A DNA stretch of 64,000 bases, from NCBI GenBank assembly GCA_947627565.1, contig CANQWO010000001.1, positions 87,172 to 151,171 of the forward strand, in the 5' to 3' direction. Below, in pieces: positions 25,401-32,410 of the stretch. The position numbers were made by a program, and so were the translations under genes. How positions within the stretch are numbered: the first letter of the stretch is position 1; the number at the start of each line of letters is the position of its first letter. The notes under the pieces were generated by a model. It saw only the letters and a program-made list of their open reading frames with translations. It was not told the origin of the DNA and ran no database searches. This DNA comes from an uncultured Clostridia bacterium. Its GTDB lineage: Bacteria; Bacillota; Clostridia; Christensenellales; Borkfalkiaceae.

Positions 25401-25609
25401 CGAAGCGCCGCAAACGCGTCGCAGAGGATGTCGTCGAGCGTTTCGCCCTTGGCGAGCCGCTCCTTAAAGACGGCCGTCTGGCTTCTGAGTTCTTCGTTGG
25501 ACATCGCCTGGTATTTGGGCTCGAGCGCCTCCACGGCCTCTGCCGTTTTGTTGAGTTTTTTCAGGCTCTTGCGGCTGTCGCTGTCTTTGATATAAGAAAT
25601 CAATCCCAT
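22436..25609 (-). CDS. secA: Preprotein translocase ATPase SecA
   Basis: SecA drives post-translational export through SecYEG. Motifs: Walker A KTGEGKT (101-107), VDEVDSILIDEARTPLIIS (207-225), VDEFTGRLM, GRGTDILLGGNPEYLA, RGRSGRQGD, and the C-terminal zinc site CWCGSGLKYKKCH. At 1057 residues it is longer than the usual 800-900. About 65 extra charged residues (roughly 246-310) sit in the first nucleotide-binding domain near the preprotein crosslinking region, and a proline/alanine-rich linker of about 100 residues precedes the zinc motif. The start MGLISYIKDSDSRKSLK matches the family. A promoter lies at 25663-25690. Confidence 0.97.
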   Translation of the reverse strand: MGLISYIKDSDSRKSLKKLNKTAEAVEALEPKYQAMSNEELRSQTAVFKERLAKGETLDDILCDAFAALREASWRVLGMKHFHVQIVGGICLFQGRIAEMKTGEGKTLVATLPAYLEALSGKGVHIVTVNDYLARRDAEWMGKVHKFMGLTVGVVVPGMSENDKRAAYQADITYGTNNEFGFDYLRDNLTYSLKDMVQRDLNFAIVDEVDSILIDEARTPLIISHRGGKSSDLYERADKFVRSLKGGYDDELEKAFADYLDDLTRRAADGDEEAAAKLEEAKDQDRIIKRSKKGRPAQSKLDKSEMLGWEYLIERKEREVHLLELGAKKAAQVFNIKVWNDNDTDEDFYQRVWDSNEAAQINHHIQQALKAHHLFNLGEQYIIADEKDDDGNPRKGIVIVDEFTGRLMIGRRYSEGLHQAIEAKEGIAIREENKTVATITFQNYFRLYKKLSGMTGTAKTEEGEFRTIYSLDVIEIPTNRPIARNDLHDRVFSTATGKKKAIVREIMERHEKGQPILVGTVSVEKSEEISRLLRANGVKHNILNAKNHEREAEIVAQAGRYGAVTIATNMAGRGTDILLGGNPEYLAKKQLREEGVEHDVIELATSYADVDEDVMAVRKHYSALYAKFKEQTDAEKQKVIAAGGLCIIGTERHESRRIDNQLRGRSGRQGDVGVSIFFLSLEDDLMRRFGGERMQSIYERSKIREESIESKMLTRLIEYAQKQIEGRNFGIRKTVLQYDDVMNKQRQLIYAERMKVLRGEDVHDQILKYIPDFVEDRVRHTVEGDDIPAKWNEDDLNAELERGYLPEGTHYVTRERLEKWDFDVAIRKISKKVEEAYEQKIAETDDLCVEMTNMNFHALERYVLLRFVTDEWIDHIDAMDQLRKGIRLRSYAQMDPVIAYKQEGFAMFDEMIERIQNRTITYLLRFRPMPRKPEPVRVYPNAVRPAEGGEEAQAPQRATPRIYPTANFAPAQPQPQVTVRAPEATNVPARTAEPQQTTVTALPKGIDKSRLVTSGSEKFNPATMKSKKKPGPNDPCWCGSGLKYKKCHMLSDIDQSR

Positions 25610-25662
25610 CTTTTTTTGCTCCGAATAGCGCGCCGAAGGGCGCGCGAAATGTTCACTTCCCT

Positions 25663-25690
25663 ATTCTACTATATTTTTAGGAAATTTCAA
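25663..25690 (-). promoter_or_regulatory. Sigma-A promoter of secA-prfB
   Basis: TTGAAA (25685-25690), 16-base spacer, TAGAAT (25663-25668) on the minus strand. The leader between it and secA contains a strong hairpin with arms GCGCGCC and GGCGCGC around 25628-25646, which could tune secA expression. Confidence 0.6.
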
Positions 25691-25782
25691 AGCGATTTTC
25701 GGGCGTTTTCGAGAATTTCACCGAAGAACATAAAAAAAGGCGGGCGGATCTTCGGCCTTCTGCGCGAAAATTGTCTCCATGG

Positions 25783-25810
25783 AAAAACGCCCGCGGGCCT
25801 TTCCGCGGGC
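25783..25810 (-). terminator. Terminator after the DeoC-like gene
   Basis: Perfect 8-base arms GCCCGCGG / CCGCGGGC with a six-base loop, followed on the minus strand by GTTTTTCC. It lies 20 bases after the DeoC-like stop. Confidence 0.8.
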
Positions 25811-25829
25811 TTATCCGGATCTCGACGCG

Positions 25830-26588
25830 TCAGATCGGCTTTTCGGCGTTCTGCGGCGGCAGGACGCGTTCCGCTTCCTCCCTGGCCTGTTCGTACATCT
25901 CCTTTGCGATGCGGTCGGGATCGGCCGTCTGGACGAGGGAGCCCCCCGCTTTGGTGAGCGAACGGAGCTGTTCGGCGTTTTCCACGCCGGAGACGTCGAC
26001 CCGGATCTTCCCGCCGCCCGCGCGCAGCGCCCGCAGTACCAACTGCACTTCCCCGCGGACGCAGACGGCGTCGGCGCCCCCGTCCGCCGCGGCCTTTGCG
26101 CCCAGCGCCACCTCCTCTTCGCTCAGCGTATGGTCCTCCAACGAGACGACGAGCGCCATCTTTTTGGCCACGCGGCGCACTTTCTTCACTTCGCGTTTGA
26201 GATAGGACGCGTTCGCCGCCCGCAGCGCGGAGTAGCAGAGCACCAGCCTGATCTCCCGCGCACCCAGCGCGATGGCCTTCTTGGCCTCTAACTTCTTGAC
26301 GGGCATCAGCGTCTCCCCCGTCCCGCCGACGAGGCAGATGACGTATGCCTGGCTCCCCTCCAAATGTTTCCGTGCCGACGCAACGCTCACCGGCGAGACC
26401 AATACCCCGTAGGCGGTAAGTTTCCGCACGTTTTCGCAGGCCGTCTTGAGGGCGTAGCGGTCGGTCTCGCGGCGGGAAGCATCGACGATGAGCTTATGCA
26501 GGGTGACGGCGATCTCCGCCTCCCGCCTCGTTCTCTTAAATTCTCCGTATTCCACGGCCTCCGCCGCGGAGAGCACTGTTCCTTCCAT
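25830..26588 (-). CDS. DeoC-fold aldolase-like protein lacking catalytic residues
   Basis: A 252-residue protein whose layout follows deoxyribose-phosphate aldolase: helices, then YGVLVSPVSVASARKHL, VICLVGGTGETLMPVKKLEA, GAREIRLVLCYSAL, VVSLEDHTLSEEEVALGAKA, GGADAVCVRG, and KIRVDVSGVENAEQL. At the positions aligned by eye to E. coli DeoC Asp102, Lys167 (Schiff base) and Lys201 it has Arg, Cys and Asp, so aldolase activity is unlikely. It is probably a diverged TIM-barrel paralog with another role. It stands alone between secA and a divergent small membrane gene. No strong ribosome site precedes the ATG at 26588; an inverted repeat TTTCCCG-AAAAAA-CGGGAAA lies upstream at 26600-26619. Confidence 0.75.
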   Translation of the reverse strand: MEGTVLSAAEAVEYGEFKRTRREAEIAVTLHKLIVDASRRETDRYALKTACENVRKLTAYGVLVSPVSVASARKHLEGSQAYVICLVGGTGETLMPVKKLEAKKAIALGAREIRLVLCYSALRAANASYLKREVKKVRRVAKKMALVVSLEDHTLSEEEVALGAKAAADGGADAVCVRGEVQLVLRALRAGGGKIRVDVSGVENAEQLRSLTKAGGSLVQTADPDRIAKEMYEQAREEAERVLPPQNAEKPI

Positions 26589-26599
26589 ATACCATGAGC

Positions 26600-26627
26600 T
26601 TTCCCGAAAAAACGGGAAAATATTCCC
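26600..26627. promoter_or_regulatory. Inverted repeats in a divergent gene interval
   Basis: TTTCCCG-AAAAAA-CGGGAAA (26600-26619) overlaps GGGAAAATATTCCC (26614-26627). They lie between the divergent DeoC-like and 83-residue membrane-protein genes, so they may be an operator for either. Confidence 0.35.
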
Positions 26628-26656
26628 ATCTTGCGCAATTTATGACAGCGCCCTTC

Positions 26657-26665
26657 TGTTACAAT
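26657..26665 (+). promoter_or_regulatory. Extended -10 promoter of the small membrane gene
   Basis: TGT-TACAAT, with -10 at 26660-26665. No good -35 is seen. The ATG begins six bases after the -10, so transcription would start at or next to the start codon. Confidence 0.45.
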
Positions 26666-26671
26666 GGAGCC

Positions 26672-26923
26672 ATGAATCTTCTCATTCCCTGGTTGGGCGG
26701 CCTGTATGCCGCGATCCTCCTCTTCGCCTGCTTTGTCCTCGTACATATCCTCAAACTGGCGCGCATCGGCTACCGCGCCCGCAGAAATCTTCCCGCCGAG
26801 AAGCCCAAGGAGACGCCGCCGGCGCCCGAACCCGTCTATTACATCGTCGAAAAAAAGAAAAAACGCGCCAAGGCGGCCTACTCGGAGCCCAAGCGCATTT
26901 CCTTCCACGAGGAAAAATCATGA
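26672..26923 (+). CDS. Small single-pass membrane protein of unknown function
   Basis: An 83-residue protein, MNLLIPWLGGLYAAILLFAC and on. One hydrophobic helix (about 3-27) is followed by a short basic segment (KLARIGYRARRNL), a proline-rich stretch (EKPKETPPAPEPVYY) and a lysine-rich tail. It is thus probably an inner-membrane protein with a cytoplasmic tail of about 50 residues. The open frame extends to 26594, but that would overlap the divergent gene; the ATG at 26672 is better placed, six bases after a -10 box. A 13-base hairpin follows the stop. No family recognised. Confidence 0.6.
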   Translation: MNLLIPWLGGLYAAILLFACFVLVHILKLARIGYRARRNLPAEKPKETPPAPEPVYYIVEKKKKRAKAAYSEPKRISFHEEKS

Positions 26924-26927
26924 CATC

Positions 26928-26958
26928 GAGCGGCCCGCCGTTCTTCGGCGGGCCGCTC
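26928..26958 (+). terminator. Hairpin terminator after the small membrane gene
   Basis: Perfect 13-base inverted repeat GAGCGGCCCGCCG / CGGCGGGCCGCTC with a five-base loop, four bases after the stop and followed by TTCATTCTTCC, only moderately T-rich. Confidence 0.7.
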
Positions 26959-27030
26959 TTCATTCTTCCTCAAAAGCAACGACAACGCATGACCATATCT
27001 TTATATGAAATGATAAAAGCGACAGCGATC

Positions 27031-27057
27031 AAAGCGGCGGGAGAAGTCCCGCCGTTT
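27031..27057. terminator. Hairpin between convergent genes, probably an rsfS terminator
   Basis: Arms AAAGCGGCGGGA / TCCCGCCGTTT (one G-T pair) around a GAAG loop. It lies about 50 bases after the rsfS stop on the minus strand. No immediate T run, so termination strength is uncertain. Confidence 0.5.
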
Positions 27058-27067
27058 CGCTCTATTG

Positions 27068-27098
27068 GAACGTTCGCCGAATTTGAACGTTCGCCGAA
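27068..27098. repeat. Direct repeat of a GAACGTTC palindrome
   Basis: GAACGTTCGCCGAA occurs at 27068-27081 and again at 27085-27098 (17-base period); each copy starts with the palindrome GAACGTTC. It lies just beyond the 3' end of rsfS. Confidence 0.7.
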
Positions 27099-27106
27099 AG
27101 GGCCCG

Positions 27107-27457
27107 TCAGCCCTCGTAGTGCTCGATGTTGCGGCCGGAATCCCAGAGCCGCTCGAGATAGTAAAATTTCCGCGATTCTTCATTGAAAATCTGCACAACG
27201 ACATCGCCGTAATCCAAGACGCCCCAACGCCCTTCGCGGAGCCCCTCGGTACGGTCGGGATAGAGCTCGTATTTCTTCTTGAGCTGTTCCTCCACCTGAT
27301 CGCCCAGCGCGCGCACTTGCGTCGTCGACTTACCGCTCGCAATGACAAAATAACTGCACACGACAGTCTGGTCGGTAACATTGATGATGACGATGTCCTC
27401 TCCCTTCTTCTCGGCGAGCGCCGCGGCGCAGGCTTTTGCAAGTTCATAGCTTTCCAT
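27107..27457 (-). CDS. rsfS: Ribosomal silencing factor RsfS
   Basis: RsfS binds ribosomal protein uL14 and blocks subunit joining in starved cells. The 116 residues fit the family (105-120), with its signatures: VIINVTDQTVVCSYFVIASG (residues 23-42), STTQVRALGDQVEEQLKK, GRWGVLDYGDVVVQIF and a YYLERLW end. AGGGGG precedes the ATG at good spacing. It lies 73 bases downstream of the nadD-yqeK fusion, the conserved Firmicute order nadD-yqeK-rsfS. Confidence 0.97.
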   Translation of the reverse strand: MESYELAKACAAALAEKKGEDIVIINVTDQTVVCSYFVIASGKSTTQVRALGDQVEEQLKKKYELYPDRTEGLREGRWGVLDYGDVVVQIFNEESRKFYYLERLWDSGRNIEHYEG

Positions 27458-27514
27458 GATCGATACCCCCTGATTTTCTATTTTTTGCCGTTTTCATCGG
27501 GCAATACGCGCATT

Positions 27515-27532
27515 TATGTCTCGCATAGTACT
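27515..27532 (+). repeat. Short repeat TATGTCTCGCATAGTACT, copy 1
   Basis: Matches 16 of 18 bases with 29512-29529. This copy overlaps the nadD-yqeK stop codon; the other copy lies just after the stop of the gene ending at 29508. Confidence 0.5.
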
Positions 27533-28664
27533 ATGAAAACGGTTGATTTTTGTGTTTTACGACCCAATCATAGGCGCTCTGCGTCAAACCGTAGATCGGC
27601 GTTCCGCTCTCGGAGAGATAGGCAAGCTGGGCGCGGAGCGCGGCCTCCAGACAGGCGTCGAGGTCTTTCCAAAAAAGATCGCGCAGAACGTCCACCCCCG
27701 CGAACGTTCTCCCTTCCTCCAACAGGTCGGAGAGAAAAATGAGCTTGCCGAGCGGCGTCATGTCCTCCCTGCCGCTGGCGTGGTAGCGGATCGCATCGAG
27801 GATCTCCTCGTCCTCCACGCCGAGGCGGGCGGCAAGCCGGGCGCCCGTATACTGATGCAGGACGGGCGCGGGGACATCGGACGGGACGCGGCAGTCCGCC
27901 ACGAGCGCGTCGTCCGCGGAGAGATTCTTCGCGCAGTCGTGCAACGCGGCCGCAAGCAGAGCCTTTTCCTCGGGGATCCCGAGCGATCTGGCCCGCGCGC
28001 AGGCCATTTTTGCGACCCGAAAACTGTGCTCTCGCCGCGTTTCCTTCTCATAGGAGAGCGCCCTTTCAATGACGGGATAGGCGTAGAGCCCCCTCTCTGA
28101 AATGTAATGATAGACTTCGCCGTCGAGCGCGGCGGGCCGCTTTCCGAACGCAAGTTCCACGCGGATCTCCGTCGACGAGACGGCCTCGCCCGTAAAGGGC
28201 ACCTCGGCATACCGCTTGCCGAAGCGGTCATAAAATTTCTCCCTGAGCGCCGCCGTCGACGCGGTTCCCCTGCCGCATGCCGCGAGCGTCACGCAGGACA
28301 AGATCGCATCGGGCTCCCGCCATGTGAAGAAGTCCTCGAGCATGTCTGCGCCCACCAAAAAATAGCGCTCGGCCGCAGGATAGCGCGCCTTGAACTTTTC
28401 GCAGGTCAGGTACGTATAACTGGTCCCGCCGGCCGCGAGTTCTTCGTCGCTCACCGCGGCAAAATCCAGCCCCCGAAGGGCGATTTCTGCCATTTTCAGC
28501 CGACTTTTCCCGTCGGCAGCCGCGCCGCTCCGCTTGTGCGGGGCGATGTAGGAAGGCATCACGATGAGACGGTCGAGGCCGAGCGCCCTTTGCGCCGCGA
28601 CGACGCAGCCGATGTGCTGCGAATGGATCGGGTCGAACGAGCCTCCGAAAATTCCGATCTTCAT
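27531..28664 (-). CDS. nadD: Fused nicotinate-nucleotide adenylyltransferase and YqeK-type HD hydrolase
   Basis: A 377-residue fusion of two enzymes that are neighbours in most Firmicutes. Residues 1-190 are NadD, which makes nicotinate adenine dinucleotide from NaMN and ATP: GIFGGSFDPIHSQHIG at the start, the ISSTEIR-like SSTEIRVELAFGK near 165. Residues 195-377 are a YqeK-type HD domain (REHSFRVAKMACARA, AAALHDCAKNL, YHASGREDMTPLGKLIFLSD), a family that hydrolyses diadenosine tetraphosphate. The ATG lies six bases after a consensus -10, without a ribosome site, suggesting a leaderless message. It forms an operon with rsfS. Confidence 0.95.
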   Translation of the reverse strand: MKIGIFGGSFDPIHSQHIGCVVAAQRALGLDRLIVMPSYIAPHKRSGAAADGKSRLKMAEIALRGLDFAAVSDEELAAGGTSYTYLTCEKFKARYPAAERYFLVGADMLEDFFTWREPDAILSCVTLAACGRGTASTAALREKFYDRFGKRYAEVPFTGEAVSSTEIRVELAFGKRPAALDGEVYHYISERGLYAYPVIERALSYEKETRREHSFRVAKMACARARSLGIPEEKALLAAALHDCAKNLSADDALVADCRVPSDVPAPVLHQYTGARLAARLGVEDEEILDAIRYHASGREDMTPLGKLIFLSDLLEEGRTFAGVDVLRDLFWKDLDACLEAALRAQLAYLSESGTPIYGLTQSAYDWVVKHKNQPFS

Positions 28665-28670
28665 GGCACC

Positions 28671-28699
28671 ATTTTACCATATCTTTTTGCCCTTTGCAA
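28671..28699 (-). promoter_or_regulatory. Promoter of nadD-yqeK-rsfS
   Basis: TTGCAA (28694-28699), 17-base spacer, extended TGG-TAAAAT (-10 at 28671-28676). Six bases separate the -10 from the ATG, so RNA should begin at the start codon. Confidence 0.75.
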
Positions 28700-28734
28700 G
28701 ACTAATTTGCGAAATTCCCGTCAAAAATACATTC

Positions 28735-29508
28735 ATGAAACACATTTCTTTCCCGCTGGTCGCGGACGTCGTGTTCTATACCGTCTGCGCATTCCTCCCC
28801 GCCGTCGGGATCATGCGGTTTTACCGTCTTCCGGCGGCCGTCGTGTTTTCGGCGGCGACCTGCATCGCACTGGCCGTCGGCGCGACAGCCTTTGCCGTGA
28901 TGTATACGCGGCGGGAAAAGACGGTCGTGGGCAAAGCGGCAAAAAAGCGGCGGGACGACCTCATGCTGCACCTCGCGCTCGAACGCCGGGACCGCGTGTG
29001 CGAAGCGCTCGCGCGCGCCTTGACGGCGGACGGGACGGAGGCGACCGCCGCAGAGGACGCCGTCGCTTCGGGCGGGGAATTGTTCCTCCCGGCCTTCACC
29101 ATGCAACCGCTCTCCGCGGACGCCATCGCCGCACTCCTCCGAAAATACGGGGAAGAGAAGTTTACCGTCGTCTGCAACGAACTCACGCCCGAGGCGGAAA
29201 AACTCGCGCGGGCGTTCGGGAAAAACATTCTCGGCGGAGACGGCGTCTTTGCGCTCTTCGAGCGGACGGGGACCACGCCGGAAAAGCTCATCCTCGCCGA
29301 CCTCCCCCGCCCCAAGCTGCGCGCCCGTCTCCGCCGCTCGTTCTCCAAACGCAATTCCAAGCCGTTTTTTGTCAGCGGATGCCTGCTCCTCATCATGAGC
29401 CTCTTCACGCTCTTTCCGCGCTACTATCTGATCGCCGGATGCGCGCTCTTGCTCCTCGCCATCGGCGTGCGGCTGTTCGGATGCCCCGATCATGCGGTCG
29501 GAAAATAG
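28735..29508 (+). CDS. Membrane protein of unknown function
   Basis: A 257-residue protein with two hydrophobic segments at the start (about 7-25 and 30-53), a charged cytoplasmic domain (55-190; helical, rich in Ala, Glu and Arg) and two hydrophobic segments at the end (about 203-250). No family recognised. The ATG at 28735 has no convincing ribosome site; the frame continues upstream into the divergent nadD, so a start there is unlikely. It converges on nnr, with a terminator between them. Confidence 0.7.
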   Translation: MKHISFPLVADVVFYTVCAFLPAVGIMRFYRLPAAVVFSAATCIALAVGATAFAVMYTRREKTVVGKAAKKRRDDLMLHLALERRDRVCEALARALTADGTEATAAEDAVASGGELFLPAFTMQPLSADAIAALLRKYGEEKFTVVCNELTPEAEKLARAFGKNILGGDGVFALFERTGTTPEKLILADLPRPKLRARLRRSFSKRNSKPFFVSGCLLLIMSLFTLFPRYYLIAGCALLLLAIGVRLFGCPDHAVGK

Positions 29509-29511
29509 TAA

Positions 29512-29529
29512 TATGTCACGCATAATACT
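29512..29529 (+). repeat. Short repeat TATGTCACGCATAATACT, copy 2
   Basis: Second copy of the 18-base motif at 27515-27532 (two mismatches), in the same orientation, just after the stop codon at 29508. Confidence 0.5.
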
Positions 29530-29543
29530 TCACAGAATAAGAA

Positions 29544-29570
29544 AATCGGCCCGTTTCGGGGCCTTTTTTT
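29544..29570. terminator. Terminator between convergent genes
   Basis: GGCCC / GGGCC stem with a six-base loop, preceded by AAAA and followed by seven T. It serves the plus-strand gene ending at 29508 and probably nnr from the other side. Confidence 0.85.
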
Positions 29571-29585
29571 ACGGTTTTTTTCCGA

Positions 29586-31040
29586 TCAGAGCGATTCGAG
29601 CGACCGAATTGCGCGCGGCAACAGACGAATGACGTCGGCGCCGTCGGGCGCGTATTCCCCCATCTCTTTCGCTGCAGATTCGCCCGCGCGGCCGAGGAGA
29701 TAACAGGCGGCCACGGACGCCTCGTAGGGCGGAACGCCGCGGGCGCAGGTCCCGGCGAGCAGGCCGGAAAGGACGTCGCCGCTCCCCCCTTTCGCGAGGG
29801 CGGGAGAACCCGTGCACGAGATGGCGACCCGCGTTCCGTCGGTAATGACGGTCCGATTATTTTTCAGCACGACGGTGACGCCGTACTCCGCGGCGAAGGA
29901 CTTCGCACAGCCAATCGGGTCCTTTAAGATCTCCTCGACGGACCGATCCGTCAGGCGGGAAAATTCCTTGATGTGCGGCGTGAGGACGACGGGGCACGCC
30001 CGCTTTCGGAGCAGGTCCGTGCCGTATGCGGAGAGGGCGTTGAGCGCGTCGGCGTCGAGCACAAGCGTGCCCGCGCGGTAGGTCGCGAGGAGTTCTTCGA
30101 GCATTTCCTTCACGGCCGGCGTCGCCCCCATGCCGAACGCGACCGCCTGCGAGGTGAGCGGCTCCCCCGCATACAACTTGACGATGCACGCGGGATATTT
30201 TGCGGCGATCACGGTGCGGCGCATTTCGTCCGTCGCGGGATTCCCGGAATGAGGCAGACGGAGCTCGGTATAGCCCGCCCCGCTCTTCAGCGCGGCGCCC
30301 GCCGCAAGGAGCGGTGCGCCGAGGGAGCCGTAGCCGGCGAGAACGGAGACTGTGCCGTAGTCCCCCTTGTTGGAATGCGAACGCCGCTTGGGGAAGAGCG
30401 CGGCGACGTCTTCGGCCTCCCAAACTTCCGCGCCGCCCGCAAGGGGAAGCCCGATCTCCGCGACCTCAATCTCTCCCGCGAGATCGGCGCCGTCGGAGAG
30501 GAGCAGCGCCGTCTTGAGGCCGCCCATTGTCACGGTCTCGTCCGCACGAACGGCGGGGCCGCTCGCAAGCCCGCCCTCCCGAAGGCCCGAGGGGACGTCG
30601 CAGGAGATGACGTGATCGCACGTCTTGAGAAAGTCTACGGCCGCGGCATATGCGCCCTCGATGGGCCGCGCGAGCCCCGTTCCGAAGAGACAATCGACGG
30701 CGACGCGGAAATGCCTGCGCGGGAATACGCCGAACACTTCCCCCGGGAACTTCTCGCGCGCATCTGCGGCCGCTCCCGTCAATTTCTGCGCAAGACAGAC
30801 GGCCGCGACGTCGTATCCCCGTTCCCGCAACAAGCGGGCCGCGACAAAGCCGTCGCCGCCGTTGTTGCCGCCGCCCATGAGAAAGACGGCGTCGTCGGCG
30901 CCGCAGGCGCGCATGGCACGTTCCGCCGCGTCGGCAAGGGCGCGCCCGGCGCGCTCCATCAGGGTGGGGACGTCCGTCCCGCTCTCGATCGCACGCTTTT
31001 CCGCAGCGGCGATCTCCGCAAACGTATATGCATATTTCAT
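29586..31040 (-). CDS. nnr: Bifunctional NAD(P)H-hydrate epimerase and ADP-dependent dehydratase
   Basis: Repairs damaged NAD(P)H hydrates. The 484 residues join a YjeF-N epimerase (1-205; FLMGGGNNGGDGFVAARLL, CDVPSGL) and a ribokinase-fold dehydratase (215-484; GSLGAPLLAAGAALKSGAGY, VLDADALNALS, VVLTPHIKEFSRL, and the signature LAKGGSGDVLSGLLAG). Both active regions look intact. The start at 31040 lies nine bases after birA, so they are co-transcribed. The order recX-birA-nnr is tight (gaps of 41 and 9 bases). Confidence 0.96.
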   Translation of the reverse strand: MKYAYTFAEIAAAEKRAIESGTDVPTLMERAGRALADAAERAMRACGADDAVFLMGGGNNGGDGFVAARLLRERGYDVAAVCLAQKLTGAAADAREKFPGEVFGVFPRRHFRVAVDCLFGTGLARPIEGAYAAAVDFLKTCDHVISCDVPSGLREGGLASGPAVRADETVTMGGLKTALLLSDGADLAGEIEVAEIGLPLAGGAEVWEAEDVAALFPKRRSHSNKGDYGTVSVLAGYGSLGAPLLAAGAALKSGAGYTELRLPHSGNPATDEMRRTVIAAKYPACIVKLYAGEPLTSQAVAFGMGATPAVKEMLEELLATYRAGTLVLDADALNALSAYGTDLLRKRACPVVLTPHIKEFSRLTDRSVEEILKDPIGCAKSFAAEYGVTVVLKNNRTVITDGTRVAISCTGSPALAKGGSGDVLSGLLAGTCARGVPPYEASVAACYLLGRAGESAAKEMGEYAPDGADVIRLLPRAIRSLESL

Positions 31041-31049
31041 AGTCCACCT

Positions 31050-31730
31050 TCAAACGCGTATGGAGATTTCGGCAGCGGAGAGCGCTCTCCTGCCGGACGC
31101 AGTCTCGATTTCCAGCCGCCCGTCGGGCAAAATGCGCCGCGCCGTCGCGGGGTAGCTTTCTTCCCCCTCCAGGACGGTGACCGTCTGCCCCAAAAATCCA
31201 ACGCGCGCCAGATACTCTTTCAGCGTCGTTTCGCGGAGGAGATTGGCGATCAAGCTGCGGCGCACGTCCTCCGCGTCGAGCGGTCTTTGCGCGAGCTCTC
31301 GGAGCGTTACGGCCGTTCCGCCGAGCGCGGAGACGTCGTTGGAGACATTGAGCCCGATGCCGACGATGCTCGCGCGCACCCACCCGCCCGACAGCGTATT
31401 TTCGATGAGGATGCCGCACAGCTTCCGGCCGTCCGCATAGATGTCGTTGGGCCACTTGATTTGGGGGCGCACGCCGTATTCCTCCGCCGTTAGACAGACC
31501 GCGACGGCCGCGTGCGTCATGATGGAAAACGCGTCCGCCACGGGAAGCGCCGCGTAAAACGTGAGGGCAGAGAGGTAGACGCCGCCCTCTTCCGAGAGAA
31601 ACGTGCGGCCCTTGGTGCCTCTTCCGCCCGTCTGGCGGCGTGCGCAGACGATCATATCTTCTCCGCCGCCCAAATAGGATCGCAAATAATCGTTGGTGGA
31701 GGATGTCTCCTCCAATCGGATTACACGCAT
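31050..31730 (-). CDS. birA: Biotin-protein ligase without DNA-binding domain
   Basis: Attaches biotin to carrier proteins such as AccB. Motifs: TSSTNDYL (residues 8-15), ARRQTGGRGTKGRTFLS (biotinoyl-AMP loop), IKWPNDIYADGRKLCGIL, and SIVGIGLNVSN. At 226 residues it lacks the N-terminal helix-turn-helix of class II enzymes, so it cannot act as the bio-operon repressor. The frame runs on to 31769; the ATG at 31730 matches the family start MRVIRLEETSSTND. Confidence 0.95.
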   Translation of the reverse strand: MRVIRLEETSSTNDYLRSYLGGGEDMIVCARRQTGGRGTKGRTFLSEEGGVYLSALTFYAALPVADAFSIMTHAAVAVCLTAEEYGVRPQIKWPNDIYADGRKLCGILIENTLSGGWVRASIVGIGLNVSNDVSALGGTAVTLRELAQRPLDAEDVRRSLIANLLRETTLKEYLARVGFLGQTVTVLEGEESYPATARRILPDGRLEIETASGRRALSAAEISIRV

Positions 31731-31771
31731 GCCGTCTCCTCGCCTCCCATCGCCAACGTCTCCGGCCATGC

Positions 31772-32389
31772 CTACGGCTCCTCCGAGAGGTAGGCGACCA
31801 GCGCGCCTCGGGCCGTCTCGTAGTCGAAGCCCTTGGACAGCAAATGGGCATAGGCCTTCTTCGCGGTCTTCGGATCGTTCGCATCTTTGCCGCGCAGATA
31901 TTTTTCAAGGACGCGAGACGCGCACGCCCCTTCGTCGCCGAGCGCGGAGACCGCGGCGTCGATATCTCCCTCGGAGACGCCCTTGCGCTTCAGCTCCAGC
32001 GCGATGAGGCGCGACCCCTTTTTCTGCGCCATGTTCTCCGCATATGCACGGGCATACGCGGCGTCGTCGAGAAATCCGTAGCGCTTCATCCTCCCGACGA
32101 CTTCGTCTGCGACGTCCTCCAGATATCCCTTCTTTTTGAGGAAATCGCGCACTTCGCGCTCCGTCTTCATCGAAGCCGTGATGTGCAGGAGCGCCTTATC
32201 GAACGCCTCATCTTGCTCGCTCTCGAGCTGATAGGCGGCGAGCTCCTCTTCGGTGACGGTGCTCCCCGCTTTGAGACGGTGCCGCATGACCGTCTCCAAT
32301 TTCATGCCGCACAGAAACCGCCCGTCCACTTCGATGTTGCAACGGGCCGCGTCGTACTTTTGCGGTGTGATGGCTGTGATCTCAGACAT
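31772..32389 (-). CDS. recX: Regulatory protein RecX
   Basis: RecX binds RecA filaments and limits recombination activity. The 205-residue protein is built of three-helix repeats: ALLHITASMKTEREVRDFLK, GFLDDAAYARAYAENMAQKKGSR with KGVSEGDIDAAV, and KKAYAHLLSKGFDYETARGAL. The N-terminal 60 residues form the usual beta lead (VDGRFLCGMKLETVMRHRLK). It is separated from recA here; it begins 21 bases after the metallo-hydrolase gene and leads into birA-nnr. Confidence 0.93.
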   Translation of the reverse strand: MSEITAITPQKYDAARCNIEVDGRFLCGMKLETVMRHRLKAGSTVTEEELAAYQLESEQDEAFDKALLHITASMKTEREVRDFLKKKGYLEDVADEVVGRMKRYGFLDDAAYARAYAENMAQKKGSRLIALELKRKGVSEGDIDAAVSALGDEGACASRVLEKYLRGKDANDPKTAKKAYAHLLSKGFDYETARGALVAYLSEEP

Positions 32390-32410
32390 GGGTGCCTCGT
32401 TTTGCGTGTA

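Noticed and set aside
21161-25957. Plus-strand open frame of 1598 codons across prfB and secA
   Set aside because: Pure antisense shadow caused by high GC: both genes beneath are complete, conserved and correctly spaced, and the frame has low-complexity Arg/Asp/Val content and no ribosome site.
27068-27098. LexA/DinR boxes from the GAACGTTC repeats
   Set aside because: LexA boxes of Firmicutes need four bases between GAAC and GTTC, and the repeats lie at a gene end, not at a promoter.
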